Notes: generated by a model not told the origin, from the letters alone. DNA of 64,000 bases from JAJDYQ01 sp942491945 (GCA_942491945.1 CALODD010000035.1:7061-71060); one strand, 5' to 3'; shown: positions 9,329-18,775, counted from the first letter of the stretch. Numbers and translations are program-made.

Positions 9329-9835
9329 TTACCAGGGCATAAAGTTATTAAACATCGACATGGGCCGTGTATTCTGAGCCATGCCAGCAACTGAATGACG
9401 CATATGCTCATTAGAGTACGTAATCGCCCTCATCGAATGATTCATTTGCTGTGTCTCTGCCACCATATTAGTCACTGAACCATCCAGTTTTTCCATATGT
9501 GAAAGCATCGGAGGCAACGATCGAATATCCGATGACATATTATTAATCGTCACTGTCATTTTCTGCATACTATCGGTGATTCGAGCCATGTGGTGCCCCA
9601 TATTAGGGTCCAGGCTCCGAGCAATTGTACGAATATCGCTAGTCAGGCTGTAAATCAGGTAGAAGCCAAATGCTGCAAGAACCATGAATGCTACCAGAGA
9701 GGGATAAACGATGACTTGCCATTGTTTTGCACTTTTTTCAACGACAGATAGGAAACGCTCCATGCTCTGTTCATTGATGCTGCTGGTTCCTTCACTAGTC
9801 TGAACCGCCACGGCGGTTTCTTGCAGTTCTGTCAT
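9329..9835 (-). CDS. methionine-rich single-span coiled-coil membrane protein
   Basis: I do not recognise this 168-residue protein. It has a charged N-terminus, one membrane segment near residues 42-64 (VIVYPSLVAFMVLAAFGFYL) and a long helical C-terminal tail. Eighteen of its 168 residues are methionine, most of them in the tail at spacings of 3-7 residues (for example DSMQKMTVTINNM and MVAETQQMNHSM), as in a coiled coil with Met in the core. Histidine is also frequent (GHHM, NHSM, EHMRH). Metal binding or oxidant sensing by the Met/His residues is conceivable but unproven. It ends in a good terminator and stands alone downstream of the pilin operon. Confidence 0.65.
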   Translation of the reverse strand: MTELQETAVAVQTSEGTSSINEQSMERFLSVVEKSAKQWQVIVYPSLVAFMVLAAFGFYLIYSLTSDIRTIARSLDPNMGHHMARITDSMQKMTVTINNMSSDIRSLPPMLSHMEKLDGSVTNMVAETQQMNHSMRAITYSNEHMRHSVAGMAQNTRPMSMFNNFMPW

Positions 9836-9980
9836 ATACCCGGCCTCTATAATTAATAGTTATTATTCTAATTATCAGGTATCCAGTATGGCATAGCAGT
9901 TTTTTCAGTTCAATCTTCCGACTAATACCTGAATAGCCGGAAGAGACTATATTTTTAACCTAAGTTAAATCATGCCTATT

Positions 9981-12900
9981 CTAGGGACAGCTGCCATTAT
10001 TTTTTGCCAAATCGACATTAATTGCATGAGTACCTGCGCCTTTATACGCGGTATACCAGATTGCATTTTTTGTCCCGGTACTTGATATGGTTGTCCCTGA
10101 AATCCTGGAAGCATAATCACAAACTGTTTTACTGTATGTAAACTGGACAGCCACGCCGGCTGATGTAGATGGATTAACCTGGATTGAGCAATTGATGGAA
10201 TTACCCGATGCCGGAGTACAGTTTCCATCACCACTATTGACGGTTGTACCGGTAACAGAATAAGCGGTAGTGTTAGTAATTGATGCAGTCGTATCATATT
10301 TCGTGAAACTAAAAAGGAGGTTTACAGTTTCCAGATTTGATGCCACCACAACTGATTCGGTTAGATCATCGCCACTCGTAGTATTATCAGTCTCCGTCGC
10401 TGTAGCCGAACTGGCATCGTAGGTAATCGTAGTACCTACCGCGACAGCCGCGTTCACTGACGCATTCACTTGCAATGTAGCACTAGCCCCGACACTGAGA
10501 TTAAACCCACTCCAGGTCACTGTGCCTGAACTATGTGCCGCAGTACCCGTCGATGCCGTATGCGATAGATATGTTGAATCAGAAGATAATTTACTGGTAA
10601 ATGACAGATTAGTAGCAGGGTCGCCGCCATTATTTTTAATCGTCACCAAATATTGCAACGCGTCACCGGCCTGCGGTGTGGAGTCTCCACTATTAAGGGT
10701 TATATCGGTCTCAATATCAGCCACTGGGCTACTACCTATGGTGATAGTCTCTGAACGATCATCGCTGGCTATACTATCTACCCCCGGAGCGACAGATTTC
10801 GCGACATTAGAAGCATCGATGGTAAAACTTATATTATCTCCTACCGTCCCCGAATTCACTGACGCATCCAATACAAGCGTTGCCGAGGCATCAACTGCTA
10901 ACGTAGTCATTGCCCAAGTTCGTGTTCCACTAGTATAAGTGCCCGTACTCGCATTACTACTTACATACCCTAGTTCTGTTGGCCATGCATCATGGGTCAA
11001 CGAAACCGTCGTCGCCGCAACAGGGCCATTATTAGTTACTGTAACGGTATATTGAACCTGGTCCCCCACCTGAGGAGTCCCATCCCCACTACTCAAAGTA
11101 ACGTCAGTTTGTAAATCAGCTTCACCCGTAGCCACTACAGATACTGAAGCACTTAGGCTATCGCCCGTCGTACCTGGGTCGTTGTTATCGCCAGCGGCTG
11201 CAGTCGTAATATTGGTCAGTGTTGTGCCTTCCGTACCAGCATTGACTGAAGCATCGATGACGATATTAACGCTGGCGTCTTTTGCTAAAGAGCCAATCGT
11301 CCACAGACCACTGCCTGATGCATAAGTACCCTGAGAAGCTACGGCTGATATAAACGTGAAACCGCCTGGGACTGCATCTGTAAGCTTCACATTCGTATCC
11401 GCATCAGGGCCATCATTAGCGACGACAATCTTAAACTGAACCGTATCTCCCACCTCAGGCGTTGAATCAGCACTATTAAGCGTTTTCACCGTGGTCAGAT
11501 CAGATGTTTTAGTTGACGAAGTTACCGTACAGCCAAAATTTTTGTTTGTTACATTTGCTGTTACCGCGCTCCCGGCAAATGAATAAGCTTGATCAGTAGG
11601 CGTTGTGCAAGAACCATTCTTCACACTAATGAGAACATTTCCTTCCCAACCGATGCCAGTACTATCACTACTATCGTATGTATGAAAAACAGTACATGAA
11701 TAATCAGCAATTTCTTTACCTGAGCCCATTGATGATCTATCCGTAACAGTACAATTACCTGCTGTACCATAGGTTTGATCATCTGAAGTATTCACAACAA
11801 ACGCATCACTAACCAGTACACCATTGCTATTGCTGATAGATCCTGTAATCGTATGGGTGAATTCTGGTACCAAGGATGGATTAAAGCCACACCCTGCCGT
11901 ATCCATAAAGTAAGGGTAACTGCCTTCATTATTAATAATGTTTGTAGAAGACACATTACCTGAAGCGTCTGCTGAAATAACAGAACTTTCGGCAAGAATA
12001 GTATTTCCAGATGCATTTACCGTAATAGTTTCAAATATAATTTGGTCATTATCAGCAGCTAGATAGCCCTCTTCCAGCCGTGTATCGCTGGTATACCAAT
12101 ATGGCTGTATCGCATCGGTCACACTATTACCGGACGCATCGGTCGTCTCGTAATAATGGGATTGATTGAGACAGACAAAATCATCTGGTGTATTGGCAAA
12201 TGCATTAAGATCGTTCCCTGTATCGTTTCCTGAGGCATCGTATATATTCAGAAGGAACTCAGATTCATTCTCCATAACGCCTTTACAACCAGCATCATCA
12301 TCGTTATTCCCAAGATCAAGTGCTAGAAAGTTATGTCCAGGCAGATAGGCATTACCAGAAGGATCAATACGGTAACCAGAGTTATAATTAGCATTGATAT
12401 TAGCATCATGAGGACTTGGCAATATCAGCTCATCCTGAACTCCAACTGTACGGAAGTTACCTACACCATCACTATTTTCATCGTCTAGTACGAGGTCATT
12501 ACCTACAGTTGATGCACCTGCGCCCTGATAGTAGTCCTGCGACATCAATCCACGGTAGCTGCGTCGGCCGGAAAACTTCGGCCCATTCATACCATAGCCA
12601 CCATTCGTGACCGGGTCGCCGACACAAACATTGGCCTTTTTATTTGAGACACTTTCTTCATGCAATATACTGATATTGCCAAACCAGTTGCCACCCATGT
12701 AACAAGTATATGGAAAATAACTATAGTCACCTGTATCAACGAGGGCAGTCTTGTTTTCAACACAGGCAGCGCCCGGAGTATTTGCAACAAAAATATTACT
12801 CACATCAATATCGGCATCGGAATCTTCTAACCAGACATAGCCACTTATTTCTGAGAAAGTAATACAGGCACCATTGTCACAGGCATCTTCAATTCGTAAT

Positions 12901-13586
12901 AGAATATAACCATTTGCATCAATCAGTTCGACACGGTTCTGAGCTAGATTTGTATAGGTATAGCTACCATCATCGTTCTGCTCAGCACCAGCAGGTATAC
13001 TGCCATATTTGCCGGTTCCTTCTTTAGCATTACCAGATGATGTTGGATAGCCATCGACCGAAGCTGAGTCTGATGCAAGCGCTGCCACTTCTTCAGGACT
13101 TCTGTATAAAACATTGGTGCTTAATACCACTTCATCTGTATTACCTGTTTTAGGATCAGTCCAACTTACCTTAACGTCAACAACGACTGTGACCGCACCT
13201 GACGCGGCAGTCATGTTCCAGGAGCGAGTAAAATCAGCATTTACGCCGGCGATCGTTGCTGCTTCAGTAACCGTTGCGGTATCTCCAGCCTGACTATCCA
13301 GATAGCTCAGTATGTCAGCTTGAAAAGTATCGGTGGAGTCCAGATTAATATTACGTAATTTGGAAACCAGCTCTGGCTGGTTAATATAATTTCGTACTTC
13401 GTCGACTTTTTGCTGGGCAAGAGCTACCGCCTCCGCTCGAGCCTTACTTGATCCGCTACTCGAGACAAGACTGGACTGAAATTTAGCTACCGCTAACAAA
13501 CCAACGGCAATAATAACTACCGCAATCAATGCCTCTATCAAGGTAAAACCATGAGATTGGCGACGTGAAGAACTAGCATATATCAT
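9981..13586 (-). CDS. giant PilV-like minor pilin with three DUF11 repeats
   Basis: From the ATG at 13586 (GAGGGTGA upstream) this is a 1201-residue protein. It begins with a class III type IV prepilin signal: leader to Gly13, cleavage before Phe14, FTLIEALIAV with Glu at mature position 5, then the PilV-like helix. A normal PilV is about 150-200 residues. Here the chain continues through a cysteine-containing region (about 230-690), three DUF11-type Ig-like repeats (about 695-815, 820-950 and 955-1080, each with TPxxGDxxxY/F) and a cysteine-bearing C-terminal domain. It is the last gene of the fimT-pilW-pilX operon. I infer a pilus-tip adhesin. No PilY1 gene is present here. Confidence 0.85.
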   Translation of the reverse strand: MIYASSSRRQSHGFTLIEALIAVVIIAVGLLAVAKFQSSLVSSSGSSKARAEAVALAQQKVDEVRNYINQPELVSKLRNINLDSTDTFQADILSYLDSQAGDTATVTEAATIAGVNADFTRSWNMTAASGAVTVVVDVKVSWTDPKTGNTDEVVLSTNVLYRSPEEVAALASDSASVDGYPTSSGNAKEGTGKYGSIPAGAEQNDDGSYTYTNLAQNRVELIDANGYILLRIEDACDNGACITFSEISGYVWLEDSDADIDVSNIFVANTPGAACVENKTALVDTGDYSYFPYTCYMGGNWFGNISILHEESVSNKKANVCVGDPVTNGGYGMNGPKFSGRRSYRGLMSQDYYQGAGASTVGNDLVLDDENSDGVGNFRTVGVQDELILPSPHDANINANYNSGYRIDPSGNAYLPGHNFLALDLGNNDDDAGCKGVMENESEFLLNIYDASGNDTGNDLNAFANTPDDFVCLNQSHYYETTDASGNSVTDAIQPYWYTSDTRLEEGYLAADNDQIIFETITVNASGNTILAESSVISADASGNVSSTNIINNEGSYPYFMDTAGCGFNPSLVPEFTHTITGSISNSNGVLVSDAFVVNTSDDQTYGTAGNCTVTDRSSMGSGKEIADYSCTVFHTYDSSDSTGIGWEGNVLISVKNGSCTTPTDQAYSFAGSAVTANVTNKNFGCTVTSSTKTSDLTTVKTLNSADSTPEVGDTVQFKIVVANDGPDADTNVKLTDAVPGGFTFISAVASQGTYASGSGLWTIGSLAKDASVNIVIDASVNAGTEGTTLTNITTAAAGDNNDPGTTGDSLSASVSVVATGEADLQTDVTLSSGDGTPQVGDQVQYTVTVTNNGPVAATTVSLTHDAWPTELGYVSSNASTGTYTSGTRTWAMTTLAVDASATLVLDASVNSGTVGDNISFTIDASNVAKSVAPGVDSIASDDRSETITIGSSPVADIETDITLNSGDSTPQAGDALQYLVTIKNNGGDPATNLSFTSKLSSDSTYLSHTASTGTAAHSSGTVTWSGFNLSVGASATLQVNASVNAAVAVGTTITYDASSATATETDNTTSGDDLTESVVVASNLETVNLLFSFTKYDTTASITNTTAYSVTGTTVNSGDGNCTPASGNSINCSIQVNPSTSAGVAVQFTYSKTVCDYASRISGTTISSTGTKNAIWYTAYKGAGTHAINVDLAKNNGSCP

Positions 13587-13626
13587 GAGTTCACCCTCAT
13601 TAGATTCAAATGCCCCATATCCCCAC

Positions 13627-14958
13627 CTAAAAGTCTTTCCAGCTACCAGATGTTGCGATATTCTCGGCAAGAGCTTCTTCCATATCACGCAAGATGCCGC
13701 TGTCATACCAGATATCTAGCGTACCCGTTACCGCTGTATTTGTACCCTCAACAATCATGGCACCATGAACTTCCGGGTTACCTGCCGTGTCGACATCACC
13801 AATTACATAAAGAAGCCCTAGCACTACAGCGCCGTTCGTCTTAAAGTCACCATCAATCACGACTAACGATGGCCCTCTCGTCCCCACATCTTTGCAAGGC
13901 GTATCGTATGCACCATAATCTGGGCCGCTATTCTTAGCACGCGTACCCATTGAGGCGGAACATCCGACTGTAGGGCTGCCCGAAGTATCGCCATCTACCC
14001 ATATGATTTTATTCGTCGCTAGATTCGCTCCATCCGGATAATCATCCGCAAAATCTGCTCCGCTGATAACAATATCGGCAACGTTATTTTTAAAGTGTGC
14101 TTTCGAAACGCCAAAGGTAGCCATAAAAAACTCATCCGGCGTGTAGTCAGATAGTGTTGTCTCTCCGTCAATCACATCGCCCATAGTCGCCGTTTTTGCG
14201 GCAGCATCAACCACAACACACTTGACATATTCAGTACCTGGGCAACCATTATATAAAGTACCATCATCACATTTAAATTCACCACCGCTACAGGCTGGCC
14301 AATTGTTATCAGAATTTGTCGAATCCTTACTAGCTACTCGAGTCGAAACCGTTGCATTATTGCCTGAAATAGTTGCCACGCCACCCGTCACAATGGTGCC
14401 GAAGCCCTCTGGATTATGTATTGTCGCTGAGCCACCAACTACCAGTGAACCACGAGCCGTAAAGGGCGTATTTGGCGCTGTTGCCAAAGGGTCATCCGTA
14501 CCTATCGTTGTAGAAACAGTTCGACTAGCAACCCCGTCACCACTAGTACCGACTGATGTAATATAAAAGTTATCAGAGTCACTTACGGTACTGGCATCCA
14601 TGGCCAGTGTTATTGCCACTGTAGAATTATTATTAAATGTTTTACTATTTGTCGTCCCTGATGCATCAGTTGCAACTAGCCCGCTTGCATAGAACACGAA
14701 CTCATCTGATACGGCATCGTCATCATCGTGATCAAAGCCCCCATTCTCAGCGTAGGCAATAGCCGCTTCCATACCTGCCTCAGCAGCCTCAAATGCCATT
14801 TTACTTCGAGCATCATTGCCGGAAATTTTCTGCTCTATCGAAACTGTCTTTGCTGTATATAGCGTTATCATCGTTATCAGTGTCAGAATAATAAGCGAGA
14901 TCAATATCGTCATCGCTCCTCGTTGCCTAACCCGTGTACTGGTAGTTATTAAACGCAT
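13627..14958 (-). CDS. pilX: PilX-like minor pilin assembly protein
   Basis: Beginning at the ATG at 14958, this 443-residue protein has the PilX N-terminal pattern: a short basic leader RQRGAMTILISLIIL, a hydrophobic helix and then EQKISGNDARSKMAFEAAEAG, the conserved start of the PilX domain. Usual PilX proteins are shorter (about 150-250 residues); the extra length is a beta-rich region rich in Gly, Asn and Asp (SLVVGGSATIHNPEGFG, VVIDGDFKTNGAV). PilX-type proteins help start assembly of type IV pili at the inner membrane. The frame opens further upstream at 14991, but that would overlap pilW. The gap to pilW is 10 bases. Confidence 0.85.
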   Translation of the reverse strand: MRLITTSTRVRQRGAMTILISLIILTLITMITLYTAKTVSIEQKISGNDARSKMAFEAAEAGMEAAIAYAENGGFDHDDDDAVSDEFVFYASGLVATDASGTTNSKTFNNNSTVAITLAMDASTVSDSDNFYITSVGTSGDGVASRTVSTTIGTDDPLATAPNTPFTARGSLVVGGSATIHNPEGFGTIVTGGVATISGNNATVSTRVASKDSTNSDNNWPACSGGEFKCDDGTLYNGCPGTEYVKCVVVDAAAKTATMGDVIDGETTLSDYTPDEFFMATFGVSKAHFKNNVADIVISGADFADDYPDGANLATNKIIWVDGDTSGSPTVGCSASMGTRAKNSGPDYGAYDTPCKDVGTRGPSLVVIDGDFKTNGAVVLGLLYVIGDVDTAGNPEVHGAMIVEGTNTAVTGTLDIWYDSGILRDMEEALAENIATSGSWKDF

Positions 14959-14968
14959 AAGTTCACCG

Positions 14969-15763
14969 TTATCTAACTCTAATTTGATCATTTCTAACTC
15001 TGACCGTGATATTCATGGAAGCATCAACCAGATCATCGCTAATCAATTCAGCATTTAATGAAATCTCAACGTTGCGTATTTCACCTGTGATATCACCCGC
15101 GCTTGGCGCCACACCACCCTGGGATGCATAACAGTTATTTTCATCTACACCGCCCGTCGAAGTATCATCATCCTGTGTGGCATTGATACATTGAGCATTA
15201 GATAGATCAAACGTTAGTGCATTTACATTTATAGTGTTTTGATCAGTAATTCTTTCCCAACTACCTCTGGCACAATCATCCGCATTGGTTCCCGCATAGG
15301 AGCAATCGTTGGAAGTCCCAGAATCATCGCAACTACTGCGCATCCATATTGCGTTATCAACTAATTTAAAACCTAACAATTCAGTGACGGATGGATTCCC
15401 TCCACTGTTATCGGAATCGTAAGCGTAGGTAATGCAGTTGCCACTTCCGGTATCTCCGGCAGATGTATTTGCTGAGGCATCACGCACATCGAGCGCTGTG
15501 CCACCCTCTTCACTAAAAGGGTTACTAGAAGAGTTCGAGGGAGTTGCGTCAGCCCAGTATCCCGCACGGCGAATGTCAGTAGACATGATATTAACCAATG
15601 TCATAATCTCCTGGTTAAGGCGACTTTGCTGCAAGGTATCTTTTGTACTATTAAGCGTTGACACATAAACAGTTAATACGCCTGCAACGACAAAAAGGCC
15701 TACTGTCATCCCTATCATCAGTTCGACAAGTGTAACGCCGTGTTGTAAATTTTGACTCTTCAT
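14969..15763 (-). CDS. pilW: PilW-like minor pilin
   Basis: This 264-residue protein starts at the ATG at 15763, two bases after the fimT stop. Its N-terminus MKSQNLQHGVTLVELMIGMT is a prepilin signal with Glu at +5 after the Gly cleavage site. The helix continues into QQSRLNQEIMTLVNIMSTDIRRAGYW, the typical PilW segment. Several cysteines (ENCYAS, GNCITYAY, SSCDDSG) may form disulfides in the periplasmic head. It belongs to the minor-pilin set that primes pilus assembly. The order fimT-pilW-pilX-(pilV-like) differs from the Pseudomonas order in having the PilV-like gene last. Confidence 0.88.
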   Translation of the reverse strand: MKSQNLQHGVTLVELMIGMTVGLFVVAGVLTVYVSTLNSTKDTLQQSRLNQEIMTLVNIMSTDIRRAGYWADATPSNSSSNPFSEEGGTALDVRDASANTSAGDTGSGNCITYAYDSDNSGGNPSVTELLGFKLVDNAIWMRSSCDDSGTSNDCSYAGTNADDCARGSWERITDQNTINVNALTFDLSNAQCINATQDDDTSTGGVDENNCYASQGGVAPSAGDITGEIRNVEISLNAELISDDLVDASMNITVRVRNDQIRVR

Positions 15764-15765
15764 AG

Positions 15766-16389
15766 TCAACAATCCGGATAGCCGCCAACTTTATTATTGC
15801 CACTCGCATCACTAGGGGGAGAGCAAAGGCTAACTCGACCTAGAGCATTCACTAGCACTCTAATTTCCCCGCCATCCTCGCCAGCTGCAGCATAATCGGA
15901 CTGTAGTGTAATAGATCCTGCTGTAGCGGTACCTCGAACGTAACTAAAGGTTAGGTGAGCATTACTAGAGTAATCGAACGTAGAACCCGTCAAATTCACG
16001 CCTACGTAATCTTCATGTTCCATGCGGCGCAGTATATTTTCATCAGCGGCATCAGCAGCATCAGCATCACCATCATCCACCCGTAGTACGCATGCATTTG
16101 CTGCAGTATTTACTATCACATCGGGGTTACATGCAGCAGCTCCAGCAATCATTCCAAGATCCCAATCTCGATTACCATCTCGATCAATACTAACGATTAT
16201 ATTCTGAGAGCGAGCCACTGCCTCTGAACGAGCAGACTGGAGTTCACCATATAACCCTTCCGCACCCGCAATTAGACGTTTCTTATCAAAAAAGCCACCC
16301 AGATTAGGGAGTGCGAACGTAGCAACAATAGCTAGTATCGCCACAGTAATCATGAGCTCCATTAGAGTAAAACCAGTATAGGCACGCAT
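15766..16389 (-). CDS. fimT: FimT/GspH-type minor pilin, copy 1
   Basis: The 207-residue protein begins MRAYTGFTLMELMITVAILA, a very short prepilin leader with Glu at +5, followed by the GspH/FimT feature of a helix ending in ARSEAVARSQ. The head contains GAAACNPD, a Asp-rich DDGDADAADAAD loop, a YVRGTATAGS strand and a C-terminal GGYPDC. FimT/FimU proteins are minor pilins, and some FimT proteins bind DNA during natural transformation. It is the first gene of the minus-strand pilin operon. A clear paralogue lies at 17046-17636. Confidence 0.87.
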   Translation of the reverse strand: MRAYTGFTLMELMITVAILAIVATFALPNLGGFFDKKRLIAGAEGLYGELQSARSEAVARSQNIIVSIDRDGNRDWDLGMIAGAAACNPDVIVNTAANACVLRVDDGDADAADAADENILRRMEHEDYVGVNLTGSTFDYSSNAHLTFSYVRGTATAGSITLQSDYAAAGEDGGEIRVLVNALGRVSLCSPPSDASGNNKVGGYPDC

Positions 16390-16556
16390 ATTCTTTCAAT
16401 AAGCAATCTAGTGCGTTAATTATATGCTAGTTACTAACCGCTTGGCAGGATTGTGAGCACCGATCATCCGAAAAAATATACATTCCATCTGCTTCACGGT
16501 AGCATTGGCACAATATGCAAATTAAAACTAGCCCACACCCATACGGAACATACAAG

Positions 16557-17045
16557 ATGAGCACTCGTGCATACGCTAAAGGATTCACACTAATTGAGCT
16601 AATGATAGTAGTAGCAATCATCGGGATACTAGCCTCAATTGCAACTCCCGCATACAACTCTTACGTACAAAGAGCTAAACGAACCGATGCAACAACTGCA
16701 CTAAGCCAAATTCAGCTTACGCAAGAAAAACTACGAGCTAACTGCCGATATTACGGCCTTGAGGGCGCTTCGAGCAGCTGCGGCGCAAACGCTGCTGCAA
16801 CCACTGTATCTGTAGCTGACTCAGATGCTGGCACCGCTGGCTACCAGAGTCCAGAAGGACACTACACCCTTGATATTTCTAGCAACAGCGGCACCGCATA
16901 TACTGCAACAGCAACTGCTTCATCTACATCACAATTGGGAGATACGGATTGTCGTGTATTCACATTAAAAATAGAGCCAGCTAACCCGCAAGGCGAAAAA
17001 ACCAGTACAGATAGTGGCGGAAGTGCCTCAACGAATTGCTGGTAA
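16557..17045 (+). CDS. pilE: type IV pilin PilE
   Basis: With the start at 16557 (GGAA upstream) the product has 162 residues and a nine-residue leader: MSTRAYAKG, then mature FTLIELMIVVAIIGILASIA. A start at 16515 would add 14 residues to the leader and is less likely. The helix continues AYNSYVQRAKRTDATTALSQ, typical of PilE. Two cysteine pairs (NCRYYG...SSCG and TDCRVF...TNCW) probably form the D-region disulfides. It is transcribed divergently from the fimT-pilW-pilX operon, and its stop codon directly abuts that of the second fimT copy. It could be a minor PilE-like pilin rather than the main subunit. Confidence 0.88.
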   Translation: MSTRAYAKGFTLIELMIVVAIIGILASIATPAYNSYVQRAKRTDATTALSQIQLTQEKLRANCRYYGLEGASSSCGANAAATTVSVADSDAGTAGYQSPEGHYTLDISSNSGTAYTATATASSTSQLGDTDCRVFTLKIEPANPQGEKTSTDSGGSASTNCW

Positions 17046-17636
17046 TCACCAACTGCAACTTTTCGTTGGATATCCTGCAACGTGACCATCACCTGAGGGC
17101 GAACACATTCGGATTCTACCCAGCAGCCCGGTTACCACTTTTAGACGGTAGCCGGACTCTGACTCAAGTTTTACGCTTCCAGCCTTAGCTGTTCCACGGA
17201 CATATTTAAATTTTGCTTCATCAGAGCCAAAGGTAACATTACTCACACTGACTCCAGTGTAGTCATTACTCACGACTTTATACTGCACGTAGTCATCTGA
17301 ATCCAAAACCCCGTCACCATCATCAATGATGATATAACAGGGGTTACTATCTACCATTGCATGGTCAGGATTGCATCCAGATGTTTGACTAATCACCGCT
17401 ACCCACTCGGTCGAACCACTGATCTCGAAATCCACATACGTGTCGGCTGAAGTAGCAATCGCGTGCGCACGAGCTAATTGCAAATAGCCATATATTGCTT
17501 CACCTGCAGCAATTAAATGACGCTTTTCGAAATAACTATTGAGGTTAGGAACTGCTATCGCCACGAGCATCGATAGAATCGAAATCGTCATCAATAACTC
17601 GATTATTGTGAACCCCGCATACAAATAATGTCGCAT
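17046..17636 (-). CDS. FimT/GspH-type minor pilin, copy 2
   Basis: The ATG at 17636 is preceded by GGAGG five bases upstream, which fixes the start and gives 196 residues. The prepilin signal is MRHYLYAG followed by FTIIELLMTISILSM. The head matches copy 1 (15766-16389) feature by feature: SGCNPDH, IIIDDGDGVLDSDD, a DYTGV segment, FKYVRGTAKAGS and a C-terminus with MCSPSGDG and AGYP. The two were probably made by duplication and now flank pilE in the same orientation. It stands as a single-gene unit between pilE and recA. Confidence 0.85.
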   Translation of the reverse strand: MRHYLYAGFTIIELLMTISILSMLVAIAVPNLNSYFEKRHLIAAGEAIYGYLQLARAHAIATSADTYVDFEISGSTEWVAVISQTSGCNPDHAMVDSNPCYIIIDDGDGVLDSDDYVQYKVVSNDYTGVSVSNVTFGSDEAKFKYVRGTAKAGSVKLESESGYRLKVVTGLLGRIRMCSPSGDGHVAGYPTKSCSW

Positions 17637-17746
17637 AATCCCTCCGGACAACCCAGAGAAATCATGCGGCATTTAATCCATTAATTATACTGTAATATAT
17701 TATAGTTTTTAGTAATACTCCTGCGATTTAATAGAGTATTTACAGT

Positions 17747-18775
17747 CTAAGCTTCAACAGTTTCAACTTCTGCACTATCTGCAGGCTCTATACCCAGCAG
17801 TTTTTGTCGCAGTGCCGCGTCCACTTCCTCAACTATTTCAGGATGCTCTTTCAGGTACTGACGGACATTTTCTTTACCCTGACCGATACGATCTTCACCA
17901 TAGCTATACCAGGCGCCTGCTTTCTTGATAAGACCATGCTCAACGCCGAGGTCAATAATCTCGCCCAGGAACGAAATACCTTCGCCGTAAAGAATTTCAA
18001 AAGTCGCGATCTTGAATGGCGGCGCCATTTTATTCTTAACCACTTTCACCTTCGTATCGTTACCGACAATTTCATCACCTTTCTTGATTGCACCAGTACG
18101 GCGAATATCTAACCGAACCGACGCGTAGAACTTCAGTGCGTTACCACCAGTGGTCGTTTCAGGATTGCCAAACATTACACCGATCTTCATACGAATCTGG
18201 TTAATGAAAATCACCATCGTGTTAGAGCGCTTGATATTTCCCGTGAGCTTACGCAGCGCCTGCGACATGAGACGGGCCTGCAGACCCATATGCGAATCAC
18301 CCATCTCACCTTCAATTTCTGCCTTCGGTGTTAGGGCCGCAACTGAGTCAATCACGACCAGATCAACCGCCCCAGAGCGCACCAGCATGTCGGTAATCTC
18401 CAGGGCTTGCTCACCGGTGTCCGGCTGAGACACCAATAAATCATCAATCGAGACATTAAGCTTTTCTGCATAACTCGGGTCTAGCGCATGTTCGGCATCG
18501 ACAAATGCCACGGTTCCGCCCTGCTTTTGCGCCTCAGCAGCTACCTGCAATGACAATGTTGTTTTACCGGAAGATTCAGGGCCGTAGATCTCGATAATCC
18601 GCCCCTTCGGTAAACCACCGATTCCCAGCGCCACATCCAGTGCCAGTGAGCCCGTCGGAATCACCTCAATATCAGTCGCTTTGCCATCACCCATACGCAT
18701 CACAGAACCCTGGCCAAACTGCTTTTCTATCTGAGAGAGCGCTGCGGCGAGTGCTTTTTGTTTTTGATCTTCCAT
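17747..18775 (-). CDS. recA: recombinase RecA
   Basis: RecA forms filaments on single-stranded DNA, drives strand exchange and triggers LexA self-cleavage. The 342-residue protein has the Walker A GPESSGKTT, the MAW/loop region GDSHMGLQARLMSQALRK, the L2 loop with FINQIRMKIGVMFGNPETTTGG and the acidic tail EPADSAEVETVEA. AGGAGG lies 7 bases before the ATG. Its promoter is described separately and lacks a recognisable LexA box. Gammaproteobacteria often carry recX next to recA; none is present downstream here. The pncC gene, often adjacent to recA, lies two genes away on the same strand. Confidence 0.98.
   Translation of the reverse strand: MEDQKQKALAAALSQIEKQFGQGSVMRMGDGKATDIEVIPTGSLALDVALGIGGLPKGRIIEIYGPESSGKTTLSLQVAAEAQKQGGTVAFVDAEHALDPSYAEKLNVSIDDLLVSQPDTGEQALEITDMLVRSGAVDLVVIDSVAALTPKAEIEGEMGDSHMGLQARLMSQALRKLTGNIKRSNTMVIFINQIRMKIGVMFGNPETTTGGNALKFYASVRLDIRRTGAIKKGDEIVGNDTKVKVVKNKMAPPFKIATFEILYGEGISFLGEIIDLGVEHGLIKKAGAWYSYGEDRIGQGKENVRQYLKEHPEIVEEVDAALRQKLLGIEPADSAEVETVEA

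Noticed and set aside
10522..10938. 138-codon plus-strand frame inside the giant pilin.
   Set aside because: It is antisense to DUF11 repeats; repeated codon patterns in the real gene leave the opposite strand open.
17690..17746. Possible recA terminator (AATACTC with GAGTATT).
   Set aside because: The 7-bp stem has a 13-base loop and no T tract directly after it, so support is too weak.
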